A stretch of DNA of 64,000 bases from Buddleja alternifolia (GCA_019426215.1 CM033402.1:37374657-37438656), one strand, 5' to 3'. Numbered from the stretch's first letter, positions 22,160-35,320 are shown. Notes: generated by a model from the sequence alone, not told the origin. Translations and numbers: made by a program.

Positions 22160-23040
22160 CCCGTCCCACATGGAAAAAATGAAGGCAACTAAATGATTTA
22201 TAAACAATTGTCTAAGAATTCAAGTGTAACAATGAATACTGATTTTGGGTCGTGGGTTAATTACTCAACTTTAATTTACGGTTATTGGGTTCGGAGGCAC
22301 ACATCACGTAACGAACTTGTGGGCCTGGGCAAATGTTTCAGTGGGTTCGCCGGTGCACATCGCGTCAAATGAACTCGTGGACCTTGGGCAAATGTTTAGT
22401 GTCAAATAAACTATGTATGCATTCATAGACTTACGAGGTCATATTTTGCCAACTCAAAAGCGTGTTTTAGATTTGTTAAAGTACATATTTTTGTATGTAC
22501 ATCAGTTATAATTATATTGTGATGCTCGCTTCACCCGTCCCACATGGGAAAAATGAAGGCAAATAAATTGTTTATAAACTATTGTCTAATAACTCAAGTG
22601 TGACAATAAATACCCATTTGGGTTGTAGTTCAATTACTCAACTTCAATTTACGCTTAGTGGGTTCGTGTCCAACGAACTCGTGGGCCTTAGACAAATGTT
22701 TCAGACGCTAGGGCAAATGTTTCAGTGGGTTTGGAGGTGCACATCGCGTCCAACAAACTCGTGGGACTGGGCGAATGTTTTAGGAGCTAAGTGCTGCACG
22801 GGACAAAGTACAAATGTGGAGCCACCTTGAGTCCATGGGTGCCCGACTTAGTGGGTTCCAAGGCACACATCACGTCAAACGAACTTGTGGGCACTGGGCA
22901 AATGTTTTAGTGGGTTCAGAGGCGCACATCGAGTCCAACGAACTCGTGAGCCCTGAGCAAATATTTCAGGAGTTAAGTCCTACACAGGACAAAGTGCAAA
23001 TGTGGAAGCCACCCCTTGAGTCCATGGGAGCCCGGGTCCC
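22160..23040 (+). repeat. Complex direct repeats with CCCGTCCCACATGG and CAAATGTTTCAG modules
   Basis: CCCGTCCCACATGG followed by AAAAATGAAGGCAA and TTTATAAAC occurs at 22160 and 22534, so a ~370-bp unit is repeated. A second module (GTGGGTTCG...GCACATC...GAACTCGTGGG...GGGCAAATGTTT) recurs at least six times between 22290 and 22970. The dispersed repeat of 4065-4140 lies between the two large units. The G+C content is clearly higher than in the surroundings. It is probably derived from an LTR or satellite, but I cannot name the family. Confidence 0.65.
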
Positions 23041-23104
23041 GTAACTTTTAATGCATAGCTCAAGTTCATTCTGGGACACTCTATATTCCTCTTCTATTCT
23101 GAGA

Positions 23105-23127
23105 GGGGGGGGGGGGGGGGGGGGGGG
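23105..23127 (+). repeat. Poly-G tract of about 23 bases
   Basis: An uninterrupted G run is followed by GAGGAGG. Such tracts form G-quadruplexes and are prone to length error in sequencing. Confidence 0.95.
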
Positions 23128-23981
23128 AGGAGGCTATGATAGATCAGAGTCAGAATATAAAAGCTTCTTGGACCATATGTGGATCAATGAAAATGATAGT
23201 TAATATTCATGCTAATTCCTTCTTCAACTATAAGCTTCATGCATTTCATTAATAGATGCATCAGCATTCTTCTCTTTTAGTGGCCTTTAATTTTTAATAT
23301 CCTCTAAGCTGTCATGACGTATCTTCTTCTTGCTTATCTGACTCAAATAATTTTTCGTTATATTTTTGTTTTGAATCAAAATAATATAGTTTCAAAATTT
23401 TATAGTACTGAAATTCTATCCTTCTACAAATGAAAATTAAAGAAACAAACCTTAAGGTTGCAGTAAACGCTATCGCTCACACAACCTATATGATTCCATT
23501 ATTTCAGCTACATCCAAATTAAGTTGCAATCATAGACATATCCATGTTCCCAAATCCCAATATTTACTTGCCAGCTTGATAATGTTGAATTTCATCTTGG
23601 AATGTGGAAATTAGCGTGGCGTAAAAGACTAAAAGAGCGATACTCTTCATCATAATCCTACAACTATAGAACACAACCAATGCGCTTAATATTCACGCAA
23701 CATGTTAGGAATATAATCTAGCTGCCTAGGCAATGATTTCTTTCACAGACACAAAACATTATGAACATGTACGTATAGCATGTCTCAAGGCCATTTGTAT
23801 GTTATATATAATAATCGGTATATGTATGCAACTACAGTTTAATTAATTCTTAGATGTCTAGGCTTGTTGAAATAGAAAAAGAAATATTCAGCGACTGGTT
23901 TGATCATATACAGTAGATACTCATATCCTCTGCTTAGTAGATGTATTCATGCAGACTGGTGCTGGAAAAATGGTCATGAGT

Positions 23982-24046
<65 letters not shown>

Positions 24047-24808
24047 ATTTCATATATTCTCCAAATAGTAAAATATTTGATCGCCAGCTAATAAAGTCAT
24101 ACAATATTGAAATATTGCCTTCAAATAGATAGGTATTATGCATGTATGCTGCTCCTAGATGTGCCTATACGTAATAAAATACAGATACCAGGACAATTCA
24201 TGCTTTTATCTTCTGTGAATTTCACCTAAGCTTAAGAACTTTGAAATTATGAGAAATAATTAGGTAAAAGAAGGATCACGTTGTCCCGCCGGATACATTC
24301 ATCATATACTGGTTTTTGAGCTGATATTGTTGTGTTGACAAACTGAGGCATTTATTTGTCTGCGAGGAAAACAAATTATTAACATGATCACCTATTATCA
24401 CTACCCATTTGGAAATTAGTGCAGATTAGAGTACTAATCTTGGTTTAATAATCATACTCATTAGCCAAAGATAGCTCAAAAGTTTATCTCTCATCTTTTT
24501 CTTTTATAAATGATGACAGTTACCTAAACTTCTCTTTTGGGTATATATTATATAAAAATGATGAAGCTTCATATAGGGTTGTCTCCGGCTAGTCTTAATA
24601 CATTCTGTATAATATGAAAACCGTGTCGGCTGAAAAAAAAAAAAAAAAAACGAGAGATACAGAGGAACGGGGGAATTATTTTTCTCTACCAACTTAGAAT
24701 ATATATATATGGATAAATACTATGCTCATAGTAATTTGAAATTATTCGACTTTTTGTGCTACCTATTTATATGTTCCCAACTTTGCATGCTTTTGTCCAA
24801 TTGAGGCA
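23128..24808 (+). promoter_or_regulatory. Upstream region of the subtilase gene
   Basis: About 1.7 kb lies between the poly-G tract and the subtilase start codon. It holds a compound microsatellite: (CT)n at about 23982-24016, then (AT)n to 24043. Candidate TATA elements are TATATATAT at about 24702 and CTATTTATATG at about 24763. There is no other gene. Confidence 0.5.
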
Positions 24809-27800
24809 ATGGCTAACGCTTTCCGATACTTTTGGGGCTTGTCCCTCTCTCTTTCACTTTACTTAAATCCCTCAATCTCCACTTCTCATGTAAATTTCAT
24901 TGCCTTATACTACTTATTTTGGTCTTCTCAAGGACTAATAATACCAATTTTATCTCATTTTCAATTTGTTTCTCATGTTTGTATCACAGGTTTACATTGT
25001 CTACTTAGGTCACAGTCGAGGCCACGATCCTTTTCTTACGTCCGACTATCATGTTCGTCTTCTTACTAACGTATTTCAAAGGTCTCTTGTGAACGCCCAC
25101 GATTTGTTATCTAGATTGACATTCTATATTAACATGCCAAGTTAACTAATCTGAAATATTTTCTCACATTTATTATTTTTCATTGTTAATTTAGCAAAGA
25201 AGAAGCAATGCAAGCCATGTTATATAGCTACAAGCATATATTTTCGGGTTTTGCTGCGAGTCTTAATGCAAGTCAAGCAACCACCTTATCAAGTAACAAC
25301 AACCCAAATTCAAATTCTTGTGACTTAATTATATGTATGTTTCTGAAGAAAATATTTATACAAAAGCTAATGCAGATACAAGGGAAGTTATATCTGTGTT
25401 TAAGAGCGAGATACTGGACCTGCACACGACGAGAAGTTGGGATTTTATGGGTCTTACCCTGGATCATAATGAAGGAACTCCGTTGCAGTTAGCTCTTGGT
25501 GATGACATAATTGTTGGGGTCTTCGACTCAGGTTTTTGTTCTGATGAACAATTTTACTTATCTATTTGTTGAGAAAGTCTAGCTCGAGCTTGATTTGGTT
25601 GCAATTTTATCGTTCGTGTTCTTCATGCATGGAATATCCTACATATGTAACCTATGGCTTTCTAGAATTATAAATAGAAGATGAATTTTGGACTACTAGT
25701 CTATTATATGTATTTTGGAAAAATTGCAATATTGATTTTATATGATAGGGCTTGTAGCAATTTTAATCTTATTGTTTACAAACTTGTAAAATTAGTTTAA
25801 TTGAATTCAATTTTTTTCTTTTTTACAAGTTTGTCCCATCCTTTAAAAAACAGATAAAAATCCATGCGTGGAATGCATGGCATGTGACCGAACTATTGGT
25901 TTTTGTCCGTCTTTTTTACGGTTGGGACTAAATGTGAAAAAACATGCATCCTATAGCACTAATTTTGTGAGTTTGTAAATATCGGACTACAATTGTAAGG
26001 AAACTTATACTATGTGACTAATTCTGCAATTTACCCTGTATTTTGTTTTACAATCATTTTGACACAGTTCAAATCCTATGTAGCACATCCGTATTTACTG
26101 TTACACGCATAGACATGTGAAAAGAGAAAAGAGAAATCAGGTGTGTTACATAGGATTTGAACTAATTTTGATAAGTTTCTGTCTTGTGACTGAAAAGGTG
26201 TATGGCCTGAATCTGCTAGTTTCAACGAAGAGCCTGGAATGGGGCCGATACCAAAGTCCTGGAAGGGAAAATGTGTCTATGGTGATGAATTCAATCCCGA
26301 AAAAGCTTGTAACAAGAAACTAATCGGAGCACGATACTACAAAACGGGCTTCGAGAGACGATATGGGAAGATTAACAAAACAAAAAGCCCAGAATACGTA
26401 TCAGCCCGAGACGTACTTGCCCATGGAACTCACACAGCTTCCATAGCCGTAGGATCAAGAGCTAAAAATGCCGGCTTGTTTGGATTTGCACGTGGCACAG
26501 CACGAGGAGGAGCACCCAGGGCTAGACTAGCTGTGTACAAAGTATGCTGGAACAGAAACTTTGATGGAATATGCACTGAAGAAGATGTGTTAGCGGCTTT
26601 TGATGAGGCGTTGCATGATGGAGTGCACGTTATATCAGCTTCTTTTGGTAAAAGGCCGCCATTGAAGGCGTTTTTTCAATCAAGTTCTGATATTGGTTCG
26701 TTTCATGCAATGCAGTTAGGGGTGAGTGCCATATTTTCGGCTGGTAATAATGGCCCGGATCCGTCTCTCGTTGGAAATGTCAATCCGTGGAGCATTTGTG
26801 TTGCTGCTTCATCCATGGATCGAAGTTTTCCTACAAAGATTTTATTGGATGACGGAAGCTCTTTCATGGTAATATACTTTGATTTCATGCAATGGTAATA
26901 TACTTTGATTTCATTAGAATTGCATTATACTACATTATCCGCGTGTTATTATTTATCGGGACGGGCCATGTAAATATGATCCAATCCTATAACCCGAGTT
27001 TACCTCCATGTGGCATCATCCATACGAGTCATGTGTAAGTAGATAATTCGTACACCTTAATTGGTTTTTGGTTACAATGTATATATATAGTGAAATCTTC
27101 ATATCAAGCATCGTAGTCGAGTCTCGATTGAAGTACTTACCCTGTCACGGGCTGGCTTCCAATATGCAGGGTGAAGGTTTGATAAGCAATCATATAAGTG
27201 GAACTCTGGCAAGAGCAACAAGTTATTTCTTCAGCGGGTTGGTCACTTCTGTACAAAAAATGAATGCATGGACGTATAACTCTGCTATCTTGTTAATTGT
27301 CTTTTTATCCAGGATCTGTGATACAAGGAATTGGAAAAATATATCAGCTTCGGGTAAGATACTCCTATGTTTCTCCACTGATGGATCAGTTAGCAGTGAA
27401 GATGCAGAGTTTGTAGCACGTCGAGCTAATGCAGCAGCACTAATCTTCGTCCAGCCTCTAACCAGACCCGTTGCTGCTCTTAGCATAATCCCCCTTGTTC
27501 GTATAGATGCCATTCAAGGGACAAAAATTTATCTATCTCACAAGTGAGTTACTTTTTTCAAGTTCAATTAAAACATAGGCAAGGCCGCAAGGCATATTAC
27601 AACAACTATTAATAATCTTTTAACTTGATTTACATACTATATGAAGCCTCACAAAAGTGCAGATCTTTCCAAGTGAAACTGCGTTTAAAAGGTCGCCAGC
27701 ACCAGTGGTTTCAGATTTTTCTTCGAGAGGGCCAAGCTCAATTTCCCCTGATTTTCTTAAGGTACGTACAATGCATGTGATTTTGAAGACGATACGCATA

Positions 27801-29166
27801 TATAAGGTTTTGTTTTTTGTTTTGTAATATTAATTTACTGGAACAGCCGGACATTAGTGCACCGGGAATCAATATATTGGCAGCATGGCCACCAAATGTC
27901 CCCCCATCGGTGTTTCCAGGCGATGGTAGGTCCGTGAACTGGAACTTTGACTCAGGAACATCCATGTCTTGCCCTCATGTATCTGGTGTCGTTGCACTCC
28001 TCAAATCTGCGTATCCACATTGGTCCCCTGCTGCAATTAGATCTGCCCTCATCACTACTGGTAATTACAGTTATCATTTTGGAAAATTGTGACCAAATTT
28101 GTTAATCAGGCATTTTTAGTCGAGTTTTTGTTTGCTCAAACTCAAATGCAATCAAGTCTATTGATCGTAGGCTCAAACTAAATCCATATCACGTAACATA
28201 GTTTATCTTGGAACACATAAATTAATCAATCCATGAACTATGTATCTAGATGACCACCAGCAACAATTGCCCAATTTTTTTTAAATGCTTGATGATGCCT
28301 ATACATTTTTTTAATTTTAATCAAGCCGACCTTATTTCGTCTGAGCGTTATTAACCTCAGGCTCGACTCACTTAATCATTGGGCCCAATATAAAAAAATG
28401 AACTCAGCCTACTCATATTTGATTAAACTCACTCCAAAATAAGCTGCTCGAACCATCGGGCTTCAATTAAGCTCGATCGGCCCCTGTTGCGGCATATTTA
28501 CATGATCAAGTTTCACTCCTAGCATTTTTGTTGACAGCTTATAGCACAGACATGAGTGGTGATGGCATACTAGTGGAATCATCAACAAAATCTTCTGATC
28601 CCTTTGACATTGGTGGTGGACATATAAACCCATTGAATGCATTTGATCCGGGACTTATATACGACACGAACACTCGAGACTACGTTATTTTCCTATGCAA
28701 CAGTGGCTATTCTGAAGAACAAATACGGTCCATGGTCATCTGCCCGGTCGAAACGTGCACGAGATGCCCCAACAAGCTCGAGCCTAATTGGAACGTAAAT
28801 TACCCGTCGATCACTATATCGAATCTCAACTGCACTACCACAGTAAAAAGGAGTGTTAAAAATGTTGGACATGTTAAGACAGCTATATACTTTGTTAGTG
28901 TTGTGAGTCCTAATGGTGTTGAGGTTGTGGTTTGGCCTAAAATGTTGATATTTTCAGGTTTTAAGGAAGAAGTGACATATTTTGTTACTCTCAAGCCATT
29001 GAAGATGTCTCAAGGGAGATATGATTTCGGGTCGATTACTTGGTCCGATGGGTTCCATCGGGTCAGGAGTCCTTTGGTTGTTCAAGTCAATAATAATAAT
29101 AATAATATTGGAGTTGGGAGTTTTGATGAAACTGAAGCGGATTCTTCTAACATTGCTCCCTATTAA
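24809..29166 (+). CDS. Subtilisin-like serine protease, SBT3.18-like
   Basis: Ten exons join in frame to 784 residues: 24809-24889, 24990-25081, 25195-25292, 25376-25531, 26198-26868, 27170-27237, 27313-27543, 27647-27761, 27847-28060 and 28538-29166. A signal peptide ([19 protein letters not shown]) is followed by the I9 propeptide ([14 protein letters not shown] to [14 protein letters not shown]), the S8 domain, a protease-associated insertion and a C-terminal fibronectin-III-like domain. Catalytic residues are Asp141 (GVFDSG), His218 (HGTHTAS), oxyanion Asn326 (SAGNNGP) and Ser543 ([10 protein letters not shown]). The family is secreted to the cell wall and self-activates by propeptide cleavage. 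The C-terminal pattern ([18 protein letters not shown]) is most like Arabidopsis SBT3.18 from memory; its substrate is unknown to me. The C-terminus carries a run of six Asn, perhaps a young AAT repeat. The start is the only ATG before the signal peptide. Confidence 0.93.
25722..26036. mobile_element. MITE-like insertion in subtilase intron 4
   Basis: One side reads AAAATTGCAATATTGA and then ATGATAGGGC; the other reads CTATGTGACTAATTCTGCAA followed by TTTACCC. These are imperfect inverted repeats bounding about 310 bases of intron. Inner arms such as TTTACAAACTTGTAAAA and TTTTTACAAGTTTG also pair. No clear target duplication was found. Confidence 0.4.
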
Positions 29167-29289
29167 TTTTCTCCATTGTTGTAATTGACAAATATTGCAT
29201 TTTCGTGTTTTTACCTTTTTACAAATGTTATTATGTGTTTTCACTTATGATGGTTGTGTGAGATGGATGTTATGACTAAACAAGTTGAC

Positions 29290-29295
29290 AATAAA
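29290..29295 (+). terminator. Candidate polyadenylation signal of the subtilase gene
   Basis: AATAAA lies 124 bases after the stop codon in a T-rich, G/T-rich 3' context. This is the usual position for a plant near-upstream element. Confidence 0.4.
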
Positions 29296-29549
29296 TGTGA
29301 TTTGTACTTCTGATTCTAAAGGGCTTGTTGTAAAGAAGAAACTAAAAAGTAACGTTTCATCATTAAGAGGGCAATGTGCCATGCATGATTTTAAGACTTA
29401 AAAAACTATTTGATGGAGCCCAATTACAAAAGAAATGTTGTTTCCTCAAAGACAAAAAAATAATAAAAAAGCAAAAGTTTTTTTTTTTGGCCAAATCATT
29501 GACTTTAAGCATATGCATTGTCTTGTACAATTGGTGCTAAAAAAATACT

Positions 29550-30230
29550 ACTGATACACAAATTTCCCTTTTTAGTCCTGTAATTTAGGGGTTCGTGACA
29601 ATATACATCCAATGTCTTTTTTTTTTTAAATATTTAGTCCTGTAACTTAACGAATTTCAACACATTTAGTTCTCTATGTTTGCATTAACACATTTAGTCC
29701 TATTATTACAAGAAAATTTTAATTTTGGTCCTAAATCAAAGCACCAGCCATTTTATCCCTTGTTGGACCACCATCACGTGACACACATGTATTACCCCAA
29801 AAAATCTGAACTAAAAAAAAGAAAAAAGAAAACACTTTACTATCCCCAAATTGCATAAACCCTAATTTTCTTAATTCTAAATTGATTTTTCAATCATTGA
29901 ATCCTAGTTCCTTCATTATAACTTCGACTTTTCATCTCTTCAAACATTTCGACCCTAAAATCAAGACCCCCTTCATTTAGCCTGAAATTCTCAAATCAAA
30001 CAAACCCCAGTTTTAGGCTAAATGAGGGGTGCGGCGATTTGGGACCAAAATTGATTTTCTCCATAGTTGCAGGACAAGATGCATTTATTCAAATATAAAT
30101 GACAAAACATGTTGAATTTTATGGAGTAATTTACAAGACTAAATATAATTTTCGAAAACATACTAAATGTATTTTATAAAGACCCCTAACTTACAGGACT
30201 AAAAGTAAAATTTTGCCTAAAATAAAATCA
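29550..30230. mobile_element. Non-autonomous DNA transposon with TAGTCCTGTAA inverted ends
   Basis: TTTTTAGTCCTGTAATTTAG (about 29570) and the complement of CTAACTTACAGGACTAAAAG (about 30190) form the outer arms. TAGTCCTGTAACTTAAC also recurs internally at about 29635. In the middle, CCTTCATTTAGCCT (about 29971) and AGGCTAAATGAGG (about 30016) form a second hairpin. There is no transposase. The exact ends and target duplication could not be fixed. It separates the subtilase from the TBP promoter. Confidence 0.5.
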
Positions 30231-30265
30231 CAAAATTTAAAGGATGGGGATGGTGAACTTGGGTC

Positions 30266-30278
30266 GGCCCAATGGGCC
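30266..30278 (+). promoter_or_regulatory. Palindromic site II-type element upstream of TBP
   Basis: GGCCCAATGGGCC contains TGGGCC on both strands, about 430 bases before the TATA box. TGGGCY (site II) motifs are bound by TCP factors and are enriched in promoters of growth-related housekeeping genes. The functional role here is inferred. Confidence 0.45.
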
Positions 30279-30699
30279 AACATTATTGTAGGCTGTTTGA
30301 CCACAAATGCCCATAGGAGGCGGTGGAAAATATGACAAATTGATAACTAACTAAGTGACTCTATAAATGACTCTAGATTGATCAATAAAAATTCATTTGA
30401 GTTCAATTCAATAAAGCACATTTTGTGGGTTCATAAGTTTCAAATTCGACTTTAGTCCAGCTCAATTAGTAAAAAATAATGAAATATGTATTAAAAAATA
30501 AAGATATTCTAATAAAAATTCGTGTACAGTTCGATTAAAATTTGTTGAAACTTGAGTTAATTACAAACAAATGAATCATATATAAAATAATTGAAAATTA
30601 ATAATAATTCAAACAAATTTAAATAAAAACGTGTGCTAACTCGACCCGATATTTTTACAATCGTAGTTGGAAAGGGGGAGGGTCAGTTTGGGCAGAGGA

Positions 30700-30706
30700 T
30701 ATAAAG
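30700..30706 (+). promoter_or_regulatory. TATA box of the TBP gene
   Basis: TATAAAG is followed by a C/T-rich leader (CCCCTGCCCCTCTTTCTCC and CT runs near 30793). Transcription would start near 30735, leaving a leader of about 640 bases before the ATG. That leader probably contains an intron, because an acceptor TTTGTGCAG lies at 31332. Confidence 0.6.
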
Positions 30707-31377
30707 GGTTAGGCCCCTGCCCCTCTTTCTCCAGAGAGAGATATATTCTTCTCTCCCTCTCTCATTCGCACTCTCCAATTCATATTCATCTCTCTCTCTC
30801 TCTCTCTACATATATATACATCTGCTCATCCTCCTCTCACAACGTAACGTATATATATAGACACGCACAAACGATAATCCAAGTATAAAACTCTCTACTT
30901 TTCAAATTCTTGCCGCTCGATTACCACTTTCTGTCGTTTCAATCCCTCTCTTTTCTTGTGTATTAAACGCAAATAAGGACTGTATAAACCCTAGATCCAT
31001 TCAAATACATAAATTAAAGGTCCGGATCTATTATTTACTTTTTTATTTTTTGACAATTAGTCGTCTTACCAGGATTATTGATGAATTGTTTTGAAACGTT
31101 GATTTTTTTGTTCTTAGGGTTGCTTGCCTATATTTGATTTGTTTCCTCTTTTTGCTTTATTTTTTTTAAAGAAGAAAAATTGGATGAAAATTTAAAACGG
31201 CAGAGAGATACATCAAGGATTCGTAGTGATTAAGCTGCAAAGAGTATTTATTATATCTTTTTTTAACTCATTCTTATGATGGTATTGACTTGGGTTTATT
31301 TTCATTCTTTATCTCTGGGTGCTTTGTGCAGTAGGTACAATTTTGCTAAAGGGCATCAATTCAAAACAGATTATTTG

Positions 31378-34300
31378 ATGGCAGATCCTCAAGGATTGGA
31401 AGGTAGCCAACCAGTTGATCTCTCCAGGCATCCTTCTGGGATTGTTCCAACTCTTCAGTAAATCCTTCATTCTTTTTCCTCTCATTGATGTTCTCATTTT
31501 TAATTTTGTGTACAGATATTGATTGGCTTTAGTTTGATGTATGTGCAGGAATATTGTGTCAACTGTCAATTTAGATTGCAAATTGGATCTTAAAGCTATA
31601 GCACTGCAAGCTCGCAATGCAGAATACAATCCTAAGGTATGCCCGTACCACGTTATGCCTACTTAGCTGATGTTGCATTATTCTAGACTTCCAGTAATCC
31701 TCATGCTGCGATTTAAGTTATGATTGAATGCATTTGAGTTTGTTAGCTTTCTATATAGAATTTAGTGCGAGGGTGTAATGGGTTCTGTTGTAACTATTTT
31801 CTTGTGCTTGAATTTTTTCCTGCTCTAGAAACTTTCTTCTGTATGTTCTTGTTGTTGTTTTTCCTTTCCTTGTGTTTTCTGTTACCTTTAATCTTTTTAC
31901 TTTTGACTCGAAGATCTTGCTGGCATATCAACATGAGAGACTAGTTCGTTAGAAATTTTGTCCTTTGTGGAGATCTTGTGAGGTGAATATAAGAAAGAGG
32001 TGAAACCAGAAATCATATGTTCAATATTTAGTGTCTTTTCTGTTGGGTTTTTTAACCGATAGCTTTGGTCATCTTGTTTCAGTTTTTTTCCCATAGTTTC
32101 GACTACCACAATTTGTCAGCTCAAGTAAAAACTTGTCTGAATTGTAGCTTCTCCATTGCAATAGGTTCTCACCGAACATGTTTAGGAAGCTAAGGGTTTT
32201 TACAGCTTGTCTGCATGGATGAAATTCTATGGATAACATAGTTCGTAATCAGAATGAAAAAAATTTCCTTAGGTTATCTTCTGATTTTTGAATTGTGCTG
32301 AGAATGAAATTCAGGATATGGTCAGCTTTTAATAATTTAACATCTTTATTTTTGATGACTTCAAAAATTCAAGCGTAAGCTGTTTTTATCCTCAGTTGAA
32401 TGCTTCTGTGTTCTCTCTGCTTTTGTTTAGTGGCCGGCTGTAGGTTTTGAATCCGTTGCATTGTACGTAACTTTTTTTATCTTAGAGAACTAATTCCTTG
32501 TTTCTAAATCTAGTTTTATGTTTCTTGACAAAACTTATTGTATGCCAAGTATAGTGAATACACACTCTCTCAGAGGAAGTTTTTTGTTTTTTATATGTTG
32601 CGTTGCATGTCGACTTTCAATGTAGCTTAACTGAAATGCTAATAACTTTAGAAAACCAAGAAGTCACAATTTCCATAAATATATGATTTTTTCGGCTATC
32701 TTATCGTATGCCATGTATATTGGATACTTACTCTTAAGTGAGCTTTCAGCGTTTTGCTGCTGTCATTATGAGGATTAGAGAACCAAAAACGACGGCTCTA
32801 ATTTTTGCATCTGGAAAGATGGTAAGTTCTGATTATCTTCTGGGAACCGACTGTAGATCCTATTTACAGTTTACTTTGACTATTTGATTGATGCTACCTT
32901 TTGGTACTTCTTTCATCCTTCCCTTAGTTTTTACTGCTGGAGATGCAAAATACTTCCTTTTTAAAATAATTTCCTTGTTTTCCTTTTTTCTCATTGCTGC
33001 TTCAGGTTTGTACAGGAGCCAAGAGTGAACAACAGTCAAAGTTGGCTGCTCGGAAGGTATAACATACCATAAGACAAGCATGCTATCTGTTCAGTAAATT
33101 GTTTATTTAGGAATTTTAGATAAGGCGTTAGCTACCATTTCTCATGAGGGATTCAATGAATTTCTAATAGTTATATAAATACGTTATGTATAACATCATC
33201 TAGGAAGATGATGTGCTTTATATTGTAAAGATCTCTGTATTCAGTTCATTGTTTTCTTAATCCTTTAAATTTCTTCAGTATGCTAGAATCATTCAAAAAC
33301 TTGGTTTCCCAGCAAAGTTTAAGGTACTTATCCTGTCCTCTTACCCAATATTTTTTTTTTTTTGATGCCACATTGGCTTGGTTTTCTCTTTTCAAGATAG
33401 AGTTTTGTGCTGCTCAGTTTCATGTTTCTCTTCTTTACTGCTTGAAGGATTTCAAGATTCAGAACATAGTCGGATCCTGTGATGTAAAGTTTCCCATTCG
33501 GCTTGAAGGGCTTGCCTATGCGCATGGTGCCTTTTCAAGTGTGAGTCGCTTATTGACTTCTCACTATTCATTATGTTCTGTCATCTGTGCTTGTCAATAT
33601 AAGAGAGATTTGCTATCTATGGTTCTCTTTCATTCATGTATTGCGATTGGCATATGAGAAATCTCAAATCTGCTGAGAATTTTTGCTATCTTAATTAATA
33701 CTCACCATAAACCAAGCAAGCCAACCTTTTTATTGTCTATTACAGAATTATTATAAATAATCTTTTTAGTCAAACAAAACTGGTTCTTTTTTCTTTTGTG
33801 AAGTTATATACTGTAAATAACAGATAAAATATGCATTCTGTTCTCTAAGAGACGGTTTGGATTGCAAATAAATTAGCAAGCGTGCATATCACATGACTTA
33901 GAATTATCTAAATAAGAATCACTATCGTGATTTTGTTCTCATGGTTGACCATGTCTTTCCTTGAATTTCACTTTAAGGCAGTGACTCACGCTCACGTCTG
34001 TATTTGGATGAACCTGTCATTTGTTGCTTGTCTTACACATATTTAATGCTCTTATTACTTTTTGGGATGTCCAAAGATTCTGTTTCCTGAATTGGAATTG
34101 CTTTTGCAAAACTATCACCTCAGTGAAATTTATGATGCGACACTGCTGCTCTCAGCCACTGTTTTTGTTGCGGGCAATAATGTGAAATACACATTGCACT
34201 TTTCGGTTTTAATCTAAAACTCCCTGGTGTTCAAACCAGAGCCATTATACACAAACTATTAATTGCAAACTTTTGTCGGTACAGTATGAGCCAGAGTTGT

Positions 34301-34638
34301 TCCCTGGATTAATCTACCGCATGAAACAGCCGAAGATTGTTCTTCTTATTTTTGTCTCTGGGAAGATTGTTCTCACAGGTGCTAAGGTAGTGATGTTTGT
34401 CCAGTGTCGGTTTTTTCTCTTTATGCTGTTTTGTGTGTCTTTTAAAACGAGGTAATACCGTAATTTCTACCATTTTCAGGTCAGAGATGAGACATATACC
34501 GCCTTTGAAAATATATACCCAGTTCTGACTGAGTTTCGTAAAGTTCAGCAATGGTATGACATAAGAGGATTTTATTTGCTGCATTGGATACTAAATTCTG
34601 TTGAAAAATGTCCTATTTGCTTTGGTTACTTGAGCAGA
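31378..34638 (+). CDS. TBP: TATA-box-binding protein (TBP)
   Basis: Eight coding exons join in frame: 31378-31457, 31549-31636, 32750-32821, 33006-33056, 33279-33323, 33448-33540, 34285-34386 and 34480-34553. They give 201 residues, the usual plant TBP length. After a short N-terminus ([16 protein letters not shown]) come the two direct repeats of the saddle: first [15 protein letters not shown] to [14 protein letters not shown], second [15 protein letters not shown] to [18 protein letters not shown]-contacting segments such as [16 protein letters not shown] and [20 protein letters not shown] are intact. TBP nucleates TFIID and functions with all three nuclear RNA polymerases. The last coding exon ends CAG CAA TG before a GT donor. 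Any downstream acceptor that adds A completes TGA, for example 34638 or 35106. No stop is met at once without splicing. Confidence 0.95.
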
Positions 34639-35105
34639 TTTTCCATTATCCATGAGGGCCACAAACAAAGTTGGGAGCACACTTAGCAGCTTTGAATTTC
34701 CATCTATTACGTATATGCCATTTAATTGGGCATGCTGTAGTTGGTAGATGCGTTAGTGACTGTGTAGCCAACAGGAGAGACCATCAGTATTAGCATCACT
34801 TGGGTGGATTTGATGTTGGTTGTGAGCAAAAGAGTGAAAATAAAAACAATAAGACAAACAAATTGTGTCTGCACTTAGATGAAGGATGCTAGAATTTCGG
34901 TTGAGAATTAAGAATGTTTGCAATTATTAGGAGTTTTAGTCTTGCTTAGATGGTGGTTCCTTTATAAGAAAGCATATTAACTTGAGAGATCAGTGAATAC
35001 GCTAGGTTGTGGGATTGCTTTTACTCATTTTCTGTATGAGAATCTGGTGTTGCTCTACATTTCCCCCATTTTTAACTTTTTTAGAATCTTTACATCTGAT
35101 TGTAG

Positions 35106-35320
35106 ATTATTCGAGAAGCTGTTTCGAAAGGGTCATCGGGAGCTCAAGAGTCCGCGGGATTGCCTTTGCCAGTGTGGGGTTGAAGTGTAGATATTTGTAG
35201 GGATTGTTTAGATAAATTATGGCAGGTAGGAGTTTCAAATTTTTTTCACCCTGCCGTTTGACCTGTATCTGTATCGCATATAAAAAGATGTAACGAGAGA
35301 TTGAGGCTAATAAACCATAG
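35106..35320 (+). other. Probable 3' untranslated exon of TBP with poly-A signal
   Basis: A good acceptor (CATCTGATTGTAG, ending 35105) precedes a more GC-balanced stretch. AATAAA follows at 35309-35314. The proximal acceptor at 34637 (GGTTACTTGAGCAG) is an alternative, so the 3' UTR structure is uncertain. Confidence 0.4.

Noticed and set aside
30667..30888. 73-codon open frame before TBP
   Set aside because: It lies across the TATA box and the CT-rich leader of TBP; no conserved motif.
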